Source of the DNA: an uncultured Latescibacterota bacterium
GTDB lineage: Bacteria; Latescibacterota; UBA2968; UBA8231
NCBI GenBank assembly: GCA_958295495.1
Contig: OY282352.1
Coordinates: forward strand, 5,898,049 to 5,962,048
Direction of reading: 5' to 3'
Length of the DNA: 64,000 nt
This document shows positions 32,462 through 39,483 of the stretch, in pieces (the first letter of the stretch is position 1; every line of letters begins with the position of its first letter). The position numbers and the translations under genes were made by a program. The notes below the pieces were generated by a model. It worked only from the letters and a program-made list of their open reading frames with translations, did no database searches and was not told the origin of the DNA.

Positions 32462-34825
32462 TCAATAGACCACTGAAACCACGCGCCGGACGCGCTGCTC
32501 ATGCGCGTCTCCGTCGAGGTGGAGTTCGAGCAGGTAGAGGCCGGGCGGCACCAGTTGCCCGGCTTGGTCGCGGCCGTCCCAAGTGAGGCGATGGGCACCC
32601 GCAATGACGGCTTGAGAGCGCTCGGCAAGCGCGTGGCCGGCCAAGTCGTAGAGCCGCAGGTGCCAAGGGCGCGGTTCGAGGATGTTGATCACGTCGGCGC
32701 GGACAGCTAGCGCGTCGTTTATGCCATCGCCGTTGGGCGTCAGCACCGCGGTGTCAAAGACGACGTCGAGCAGGAGGTCGCGGGCGACGGGGAGACCGAC
32801 GATGTTGGTGCTGCTGGTGACTTGGTCGGTAGCATCCCCGGGATCGACGCGCTGGCGGCTGGCGTCCGCGGTGCGAGCGTCTTGAATAAAAAGGACGAAG
32901 GGGGTGGACTGCTGGAAGACCTGAGCGGCAAAGCGCACTTCCACGAGATCGCCGTCGCGCAGCGGCTGGGGGAAGGTCACCGCAAAGCCGGCTGCGACCG
33001 GCTGGTCTGCGACCTCTAAGGGGGCGTCGTTGACCAAGGCGCGAATAAAGCGCGCGGGCGTCGGCGTCTCCAAAACGAGGCGATCGAACCCAGATGCTCT
33101 AGTCGCACGCGGGCGTAGGAAGAAGCGGAACTCTGTTTCCTCGCCCGGCAAAACTTGGGTCGGGAAAATTTCGCTGACCGCGCGCTGGGATAGCGGGTCG
33201 CTGAACGCAATGCTGAGCGCGTCGAGCTGCAGGGCCACCGCTGGGTCTGCGGTGACCATCCGCATCTGTAGCTGGGCGTAGCGCCGCGGCGAGGGCGACT
33301 GGAACTCTTGGCCGGAGAAGGCGTAGAGCTTGCTCCACGCACTCCAGTCGCTGCCGATGACCCGGGAGGTGTCGATAGGCCCTTTGAAGCTGGGAATCAG
33401 CTTGTCATAGCGCCTCTTGGTGACTTGCTTGCCGTTCTTGTCGTAGTAGGTGAGTAGGTTTTCGACTTTGTCGCCGGAGCGGCTGCGTAGTTCCAAGCGG
33501 GTGCCCGGCGGAATGTCGGCTTCCCAAGCTAGGGCATTGAGGCTTTTGGTGCTCTGGAAGTCCATGATGTGAGAACGAAACTTTAGGTTCTGCGGGAAGC
33601 CCTCGCCGAACACCTGAAGCTCCTCGGCAAAGCCCCGGAAGGCCCAGCGATTGCTCGCGTCCCAGCTCTTCCACAACACCCGGATAAAGCGGGTGGGCAC
33701 CAGCCCAAACGCGTGGGTGGCGGCCCCGGTTACTTTTTTGACGTGTTGGCTGGCGGTGCCGGAATAGTACTTCTGCCAGATCAGGGTGCCATCGGGCGCC
33801 AGTGAGCCATCGGAGCCGAGCACCTCGTAAAAATTGAACCCAAAGGAGCGCCGGGTGATGAAAAAGTCGATGACCCGGCCGCTGCCGGCCGTGATGCCGC
33901 CGCCGGGCCGGGCAACTACGCCGCCGACGATTTTGAGCTTATCGATAAAGTAGGTGGCACCCAAGTCGAGGACGATGTGCGAAAAGACGTCGCGCTCGGC
34001 TTGGATGGTGCGCCGCACGAACCAGCGGGTGGAGAAGTCGCCATCAATGAGCACTTGGGCGTTGCCCAGCGGAATGAGATCTTGGGTGACGAACGCATCG
34101 AGGACGACTTCGAGGTTTCCGCCGCGTTGGAGCATCCCCAAAGCTATGTTGTCGCCCAGCGCTTCGACCTCGACTTCGAGGAGACGGGTGTTTGGTTCGA
34201 GGGCGAGCAGATCCACGCGCACGTACTGAATTGGCGTGTGGAAGGGCTGGTCGAGTTCATAGACAATCTCGTGGCGGGTGTTCTCCTTGAATCGCTCGCG
34301 CTGGCGGTAGATAACGGTCTCAGCGATGGGATTATCGACCTCGTCAACGGCGTGTTCGCCGGTGGAGAGCAGCAGGTCAAAAAGCGACGGAGCCGGGCCT
34401 TGGGGATCGAAAATCAGCTTGACGCGGCGGGCGGAGACGCCCCGGCCCAAATCGACCTCAATGGTCCAGCTTGCAGGGGGATCGTCTAGATGGGGATGCC
34501 AGCCGGTGGACAGATCGCCATCCATGACCAGGGGCGCGTCTCCTAGGTTGGAACCAGCTCGGCGAATGCCGCCGCCAAAGGCCGCGGCATTGCCGGCGGC
34601 ATTGATGTCGCGGCGGACAGCAACGGGCTTGAGGGCACCCTGTGGGGTCAGCTCAACCGTGCCGGGCAGCGGCCAAGCCTGCCAGTCGCGGCGGGAGGCA
34701 AAGCGAATCTCGTCGGCACTCGCCGGAGGCGGCCAGCAAACCGCCCCGAGCAAGGCGCAGACAACCGCACCTAAGACGGTCGCGGACGGCGGTGATCGCC
34801 CGAGGCGTTGGTCGCTGGAGTCCAT
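32462..34825 (-). CDS. Large secreted protein: discoidin-like domains and FlgD-like C-terminal domain
   Basis: A 787-residue exported protein. After MDSSDQRLGRSP comes a hydrophobic signal ending near PASADE. Residues about 60-420 contain two beta-sandwich segments of the F5/8 type C (discoidin) kind, e.g. LVMDGDLSTGWHPH and VLIDGDFSTRWFVR, which usually bind carbohydrates. The last 95 residues, starting VLTPNGDGINDAL and ending VRRVVSVVY, form a FlgD-like/gliding-motility type C-terminal domain used for surface sorting in FCB bacteria. ATG 34825 (GAGGAG upstream) is preferred because an earlier in-frame start at 34987 lies inside the upstream gene. It is 19 bases after the beta-repeat protein gene, so probably one operon. 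Confidence 0.78.
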   Translation of the reverse strand: MDSSDQRLGRSPPSATVLGAVVCALLGAVCWPPPASADEIRFASRRDWQAWPLPGTVELTPQGALKPVAVRRDINAAGNAAAFGGGIRRAGSNLGDAPLVMDGDLSTGWHPHLDDPPASWTIEVDLGRGVSARRVKLIFDPQGPAPSLFDLLLSTGEHAVDEVDNPIAETVIYRQRERFKENTRHEIVYELDQPFHTPIQYVRVDLLALEPNTRLLEVEVEALGDNIALGMLQRGGNLEVVLDAFVTQDLIPLGNAQVLIDGDFSTRWFVRRTIQAERDVFSHIVLDLGATYFIDKLKIVGGVVARPGGGITAGSGRVIDFFITRRSFGFNFYEVLGSDGSLAPDGTLIWQKYYSGTASQHVKKVTGAATHAFGLVPTRFIRVLWKSWDASNRWAFRGFAEELQVFGEGFPQNLKFRSHIMDFQSTKSLNALAWEADIPPGTRLELRSRSGDKVENLLTYYDKNGKQVTKRRYDKLIPSFKGPIDTSRVIGSDWSAWSKLYAFSGQEFQSPSPRRYAQLQMRMVTADPAVALQLDALSIAFSDPLSQRAVSEIFPTQVLPGEETEFRFFLRPRATRASGFDRLVLETPTPARFIRALVNDAPLEVADQPVAAGFAVTFPQPLRDGDLVEVRFAAQVFQQSTPFVLFIQDARTADASRQRVDPGDATDQVTSSTNIVGLPVARDLLLDVVFDTAVLTPNGDGINDALAVRADVINILEPRPWHLRLYDLAGHALAERSQAVIAGAHRLTWDGRDQAGQLVPPGLYLLELHLDGDAHEQRVRRVVSVVY

Positions 34826-34844
34826 AGTTCGCCCCGCTCCTCGG

Positions 34845-35609
34845 CTACTTCTGCAAGACTCGGCCGGCACCATTGCGGTCCCAAATCCCCACCGCGCCGT
34901 TGCGCTGCCCATCGGCCCCCAAAAATACGAGGTGGGTTCCATGGGCGGCGTTGACGTGCAAGCCGCCGTTACCGCCGGCCCCTGCACCCGCGTAGATCAG
35001 GTTATCGCCGGTGTGGCTATTGATCAACAAGCCGCCATTTTGCGACGAATCGGCTCCGGCGAGGAAGATGTTGACGCCCGCGGCATTGTTGGCCATCAGC
35101 AAGCCGCTGCCCTCGTCCTCGCCCGCGGTGACTAGCAAATTGCCGGCCGCGCTCCGCAGGGCCAAGTGGCCGCTGCCGGTCTCGCTCGCGCCTAGGTACG
35201 CCAACTGCTCGCCCGCCGCGCTGTACACCTGCAACGCGCCCCCCTCTTGGTCGCTACTTACAACCGAAACCAGCGGCGCACCAGACGCCGCGTTGACCAC
35301 GAGCAAGCCGTGGCCGGCCGCGTCGAGGCTGAGGCTGACCCCGCCCCGGCCCTTGCCGGCCCCCACCCACAAAACGCCGTTTTGACGCTCATCGGCCGTA
35401 GCGACGAGCACGGGTTGCCCCTCGTCGTTGAGGATTTCAAGGGCGCGGGCGCGGACCACATCGGCCCCGGACGCCGTGCTCATTAAGGCGGTGCTCAGCG
35501 ACGCGCTCAGCACAATGGCAATGTCGGTTAGAGCCAGCGCGGCCAGCAGCGCCAAGAGGCGGCGGCCAATGTAGTGTTCCAAAGAGGCGTAGGATTGGAA
35601 GGCGCGCAT
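34845..35609 (-). CDS. Membrane-anchored beta-repeat protein of unknown function
   Basis: A 254-residue protein. Residues about 15-45 are a hydrophobic membrane anchor or uncleaved signal. The rest is built from roughly seven repeats of about 25 residues with the pattern (N/A)G..L.V..A..G..L...GA...G.GGL, e.g. GGLLINSHTGDNLIYAG and GGLHVNAAHGTHLVFLG, which should fold as a beta-helix or stacked hairpins. No family name is known to me. It is the first gene of a pair with the discoidin-like protein and divergent from the mannonate dehydratase homologue. A structural or adhesive surface role is inferred. Confidence 0.65.
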   Translation of the reverse strand: MRAFQSYASLEHYIGRRLLALLAALALTDIAIVLSASLSTALMSTASGADVVRARALEILNDEGQPVLVATADERQNGVLWVGAGKGRGGVSLSLDAAGHGLLVVNAASGAPLVSVVSSDQEGGALQVYSAAGEQLAYLGASETGSGHLALRSAAGNLLVTAGEDEGSGLLMANNAAGVNIFLAGADSSQNGGLLINSHTGDNLIYAGAGAGGNGGLHVNAAHGTHLVFLGADGQRNGAVGIWDRNGAGRVLQK

Positions 35610-35691
35610 AAGTGTCCTCTCGGTAAAAGCGGTTTTTCGCCCAGCGCATGGGGCTTATTTTTCAACTCAAACTTACGCAAGGAGGAGGCCA

Positions 35692-36897
35692 ATGGCCAAA
35701 ATCAAGGAAGTTCGCTGCATTCGCACCCGCCCAAACGGCACGTGGGTCATCGTCAAAATCATCACCGACCAGCCCGGCCTCTACGGCATCGGCTCAGCCA
35801 GCGAGCACAACCACGCCGCCACGGTCGCCACGGCCCTCGAAGAGAGCTTGGGACCGCTGCTGATTGGCCGCGAGGCCAGCCGCATCGAAGACATCTGGCA
35901 GTGCCTCTACACCAGCGGCTACTGGCGCGGCGGCTCCATCCTCAACGCCGCGCTGGGCGGCATCGACATGGCCTTGTGGGACATCAAGGGCAAGGAGGCC
36001 GGAATGCCCGTGTACGAATTGCTGGGCGGCGCCTGCCGCGCAGCGGTCCCCTGCTACGCCCACGCCGGCGGCCGCGACCACGAAGCCCTCGCCGATGACG
36101 TCCAGTACTACATCGACGAGGGCTGGCCGGTAATCCGCTGCCAACTCGGCGGCTATGGCGGCGGGTTCGTGGAAAACGCCCTCAAGCCGCGCAATGCCTG
36201 GTCCGCGGCACCGGCCTTTGACGACGAAGCCTATCTGGAGGCCATCCCCGCAATGTTCGAGTACTTGCGCCACAAGCTCGGTTTTGCTCCCAAGCTCACC
36301 CACGACGTCCACGAGCACCTCAAACCCCAAATCGCGGTAGCACTGGCCAAGCGGCTGGAACCCTACCGGCTGTTTTTCCTCGAAGACGCGCTGGCGCCAG
36401 AGCAAATCGGCTGGTACCGGCTCATGCGTCAGCAATGCACCACGCCGCAGGCCATGGGCGAACTATTCGTCAATGTCAACGAATACCTACCGCTGATCAG
36501 CGAACGCCTCATCGACTACGTCCGCGTGCGAGTAGCCAAAGGCGGCGGCATCACCCCCTGCCGCAAAATCGCCGCGCTGTGCGAGTTTTACGGAGTGCAG
36601 ACGGCCTGGCAGGAGGGCGGGGACAACGATCCGGTCAACCAAGCGGCGGCCATGCACTTAGACATGACCAGCTACAGCTTTGGAATCCAAGAGGAGAACG
36701 GCTTCGGAGCAGAAGAGCTGGAAGCGTTTCCCGGACACGCGACCATGGAGGGAGGCTATATGTATCCCAACGACCAGCCGGGGCTAGGGATCGACATCGA
36801 CGAAGAGAAGGCGAAGAATCTGCTGGTCGGGGACCAGGTGCGCGCCTTTTACGCGGCTGAGGACCGCCGGGCCGACAGCAGCGTGGTGCGGCCCTGA
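35692..36897 (+). CDS. Mannonate/altronate dehydratase-like enolase-superfamily enzyme (ManD/RspA type)
   Basis: A 401-residue dehydratase of the ManD family, which turns D-mannonate or D-gluconate into 2-keto-3-deoxygluconate. Typical features are RPNGTWVIVKI-like N-terminus, TSGYWRGGSILNAALGGIDM, the metal/base segment THDVHEHL, the second ligand block FFLEDALAPEQ, the third GELFVNVNEY, and the conserved end PGLGIDIDE. A strong AAGGAGGAGG precedes ATG 35692. It stands between two minus-strand envelope genes and has its own promoter. Many ManD-family members have weak or no activity, so the substrate remains to be fixed. Confidence 0.9.
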   Translation: MAKIKEVRCIRTRPNGTWVIVKIITDQPGLYGIGSASEHNHAATVATALEESLGPLLIGREASRIEDIWQCLYTSGYWRGGSILNAALGGIDMALWDIKGKEAGMPVYELLGGACRAAVPCYAHAGGRDHEALADDVQYYIDEGWPVIRCQLGGYGGGFVENALKPRNAWSAAPAFDDEAYLEAIPAMFEYLRHKLGFAPKLTHDVHEHLKPQIAVALAKRLEPYRLFFLEDALAPEQIGWYRLMRQQCTTPQAMGELFVNVNEYLPLISERLIDYVRVRVAKGGGITPCRKIAALCEFYGVQTAWQEGGDNDPVNQAAAMHLDMTSYSFGIQEENGFGAEELEAFPGHATMEGGYMYPNDQPGLGIDIDEEKAKNLLVGDQVRAFYAAEDRRADSSVVRP

Positions 36898-36933
36898 GTG
36901 GCCGGGGCCGCACCACTCCAACGCGCGCACCTA

Positions 36934-38592
36934 TCATCGAGCGATCAGCATCGTCACTCTATGCGGCTCAGCTCCCGGCGGCAGTTTCCGGGCCCCGTGA
37001 GCATCTCGTAGCGTGAACGGGTGGTGCATGAGGATGTCCTGCTTGCCGTCCTTGTTGAGGTCCACTAGCCAAGTGTATTCCTCGTCGTTGGGCACGCCGA
37101 CTGCAACCTCCTGAGGCCGCTGGGAAAACAGGTCCGGCCCCGGCACGCCGACAAAGACGCCCAAGTGCCTTGGGTGCTGCCCGATGAGCAGGTCGGAGAG
37201 GCCATCGCCGGTCACATCCCCGATGAGCAAAGTCGAGTTGAACGCGCGCGGCCAACTCTTTTGCGTCTTGCGGCGTTCATGCGTCGCCCCGCGAAGAACG
37301 ATGTCCAAGGACACCGACCCCGGCTCGCGATGGCTGGGCACACCGTCCAACGCGATTCTGCGGATGGCGGCGGGTGCGTCGGGATAGCGGCCCCCCTCCA
37401 TCTGGTAGAACTCGAGATCCAACCGGATGTCATCGCCCATGAACCCCTTGATGCTCTTCCAGAGGCTGCCTTCGAGGTACGCAACCTCAATGGTTGTGAA
37501 CATCAAAGCGACTTGGCCGTTGCGATCTAGGTCGTGCCGGTCCATCCCGAGTTGAATGCTGCCGTCCGACCTAAACGCGGTATCGACGTCCCGTGCGAAC
37601 GAGGTGCCATCAGGTGTTGGCGTACCAAAATGCACTTCGTAGGTGGAACGCTTGCTGGCAATGCTCCGGCCCTCCAGCGAGAAAACCACTAGGTCGGCGA
37701 CCCCATCGCCGTTCAGGTCGGCCAACGAGTGCAGCACCTTCCCCGTCATGTCTCCGGTGGCGAGCGAGGAGAAATTGTCAGAGTCGAATGCCACGTCGGT
37801 CGTGAAGGTCTTGGCCGCCGGGGTAAACAGCCCGCGCTCGTCCTCGCTATGAACCTCGAAGTGGTCCTCCTTCCAGAACACTAGATCGCGGCGACCATCT
37901 CGGTTGTAGTCTATCTCGTGGACGCGGCTGTGGGACCAAGGGTCGTAGCGATAGCCGTCGGCTCCGTAGATCCTGCTCATATCGGTGGAGGGGCCAAGCA
38001 GCACGGGATCGGCGAACGCGCCGTCGCTCGTTTGGATGAACACCCAGAAGCCATCGACGTCTGGCACGACTAGGTCGTCGCGCTCGTCGCCGTTCACGTC
38101 CCGCGTGACATCGACATGGGGGATTTCGCGGCTGCGAGGCGGATTGAAGTTGGAAGTCACCGCCACTAGTGCGCGTTCCGTCGCCGATTCGGGATCGAAC
38201 CAATTCAGGCGACCGGGCTCGTACGCAATCAAGCGATCGCGTCCGCCGATATTGGCCACATCGACGAACAACACTTGGGGGCGCAGCGTTGCGCCGAGTA
38301 CCGACGCCCAAGTGCCGTCGCTGAACGCGTAGATGCGCAAGCGGCGGTCGTCGTTGTCGTCGATGTTCACCACGGCAAGGTCCGCGATAGCACCACCGAG
38401 CAAGAATCCCGTCAAAACGCTCTGGCGTTTCGCCGCGCCGATGACGACCTCGTACTGTTCAAAAGTGATTTCCGCCGCGGCAGGCATCATCGGCTCGACC
38501 TCTTCGCCGAGCAGACCCGAGCATTCCGCTAGAAATAGTCCAAAAGCGAGGGTGGAGAACAGGCCCTGCAAAAGAGCGTTAAAAATAGGCAT
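36934..38592 (-). CDS. Exported FG-GAP/VCBS-repeat protein
   Basis: A 552-residue protein. The N-terminus MPIFNALLQGLFSTLAFGLF followed by LAEC is a signal peptide with a possible lipobox at C24. The body is a beta-propeller of FG-GAP/VCBS-type repeats: DVNGDERDDLVVPD, DYNRDGRRDLVFW, DLNGDGVADLVVF, DLDRNGQVALMF, DVTGDGLSDLLIG and DLNKDGKQDILMH, each with the calcium-binding DxNxDGxxD pattern. Such proteins bind ligands or matrix at the cell surface. Its start overlaps the end of the upstream small outer-membrane gene by 14 bases, so they are coupled. The mannonate dehydratase homologue converges downstream. Confidence 0.85.
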   Translation of the reverse strand: MPIFNALLQGLFSTLAFGLFLAECSGLLGEEVEPMMPAAAEITFEQYEVVIGAAKRQSVLTGFLLGGAIADLAVVNIDDNDDRRLRIYAFSDGTWASVLGATLRPQVLFVDVANIGGRDRLIAYEPGRLNWFDPESATERALVAVTSNFNPPRSREIPHVDVTRDVNGDERDDLVVPDVDGFWVFIQTSDGAFADPVLLGPSTDMSRIYGADGYRYDPWSHSRVHEIDYNRDGRRDLVFWKEDHFEVHSEDERGLFTPAAKTFTTDVAFDSDNFSSLATGDMTGKVLHSLADLNGDGVADLVVFSLEGRSIASKRSTYEVHFGTPTPDGTSFARDVDTAFRSDGSIQLGMDRHDLDRNGQVALMFTTIEVAYLEGSLWKSIKGFMGDDIRLDLEFYQMEGGRYPDAPAAIRRIALDGVPSHREPGSVSLDIVLRGATHERRKTQKSWPRAFNSTLLIGDVTGDGLSDLLIGQHPRHLGVFVGVPGPDLFSQRPQEVAVGVPNDEEYTWLVDLNKDGKQDILMHHPFTLRDAHGARKLPPGAEPHRVTMLIAR

Positions 38593-39091
38593 GGATGCCC
38601 GATCCTACGTAAACGCCCGCAAGACCCTTAGATTGAGCTCTATCTTTTTCTCTGCCAAACCCTTGACCGATTTCCACGTTTAAGCCGAGTGGAATTCCCC
38701 CAAGTGAAAACACCAACTCGCCTCCAAAAGCGAGTCCAACTCCTAGCGTTGTGGTGCGGAGATTCTGCTCTTCCTTAAATCGCCAGCCCCCTTCTAAGGT
38801 AAAATAAAGTCGGGCTATATTCTGTTTGTTTTGGTGCTCGAATATGGCATAGGAAACGCCAGCCCCTAACGCATGGTCGCTATTCTGATCCCTGAGAATA
38901 AAACGTCCAACGGTTTGCAGATATACGGGTGCCAGTCCGGTATAGCGAAAGCTAATTCCACCAAAGGCGGGGGTAGCTCCCTGAACCCCAATACCGAAAC
39001 TTTTGCTGAGGTCCGTTTCTTGCGCCTGAGCCGAGAAACTGAAGGTTGCACCCAAAAAGATACCGATTAGGCAAGAAATCGAGCGTGTCAT
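38579..39091 (-). CDS. Small outer-membrane beta-barrel-like protein
   Basis: A 170-residue exported protein. Signal peptide MTRSISCLIGIFLGATFSFS with cleavage near AQAQE. The mature part alternates polar and hydrophobic residues in strands such as ISFRYTGLAPVYLQTVGRFI, ALGAGVSYAIFE, ARLYFTLEGGWRF and TTLGVGLAFGGELVF and ends in an aromatic residue (HAYF), as expected of an eight-stranded outer-membrane barrel. Family not recognised. It overlaps the FG-GAP gene by 14 bases. Codon use is somewhat AT-richer than neighbours. Confidence 0.65.
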   Translation of the reverse strand: MTRSISCLIGIFLGATFSFSAQAQETDLSKSFGIGVQGATPAFGGISFRYTGLAPVYLQTVGRFILRDQNSDHALGAGVSYAIFEHQNKQNIARLYFTLEGGWRFKEEQNLRTTTLGVGLAFGGELVFSLGGIPLGLNVEIGQGFGREKDRAQSKGLAGVYVGSGIHAYF

Positions 39092-39137
39092 TGCGTCCTC
39101 TCCGTCTTATTAAATGGCGGCGAAAGGCTGGGGGCTC

Positions 39138-39289
39138 CTAGGGCCGGACAGCAAAGCCGAAGGAATCCACCGCGGCCGAGGCAAACAGGCCGATCCCGTT
39201 CTCGACGTGGAAGAGGTTCCGCGCAGGCCCAGACGGGCTTCGGTCAGCGGCGTCACTTGCCAGTCGTCTTGGATATAGGCCGAAAAGAG
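39138..39289 (-). pseudogene. Fragment of a TonB-dependent receptor gene
   Basis: The minus strand reads LFSAYIQDDWQVTPLTEARL then GLRG, the typical strand-turn of TonB-dependent receptors, after which the likely frame shifts and reaches a TAG at 39140-39138. No start, plug domain or C-terminus is present. It is debris of an outer-membrane receptor gene in the 392-base gap 39092-39483. Confidence 0.5.
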
Positions 39290-39361
39290 ATAGGGCCTTT
39301 AGCTATAAGCGTTTTCCGGCGTCGCTTACTTTAACCCCGTCGCTAGGGATATATGTTACTC

Positions 39362-39468
39362 ACTGACGTTACGCACGGGGCCAGCCCGACCGTGGATTCA
39401 CTGGATTCCCGCGTGCGCGGGAATGACGACCGACCGACCGACGCTACATCAGGCGGCGTAACGTCAGT
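39362..39468. mobile_element. 107-bp MITE with 13-bp inverted ends and 5-bp target duplication
   Basis: ACTGACGTTACGC (39362-39374) and its exact complement (39456-39468) bound the element, and TACTC directly flanks it on both sides (39357-39361, 39469-39473). Inside is the palindrome ATTCCCGCGTGCGCGGGAAT. It has no coding capacity. Confidence 0.85.
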
Positions 39469-39483
39469 TACTCATGCAGGGGC

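Noticed and set aside
32386..32586. A 66-codon plus-strand gene
   Set aside because: It overlaps the end of the well-supported discoidin-like gene and shows no protein-like features beyond possible transposase debris at its start.
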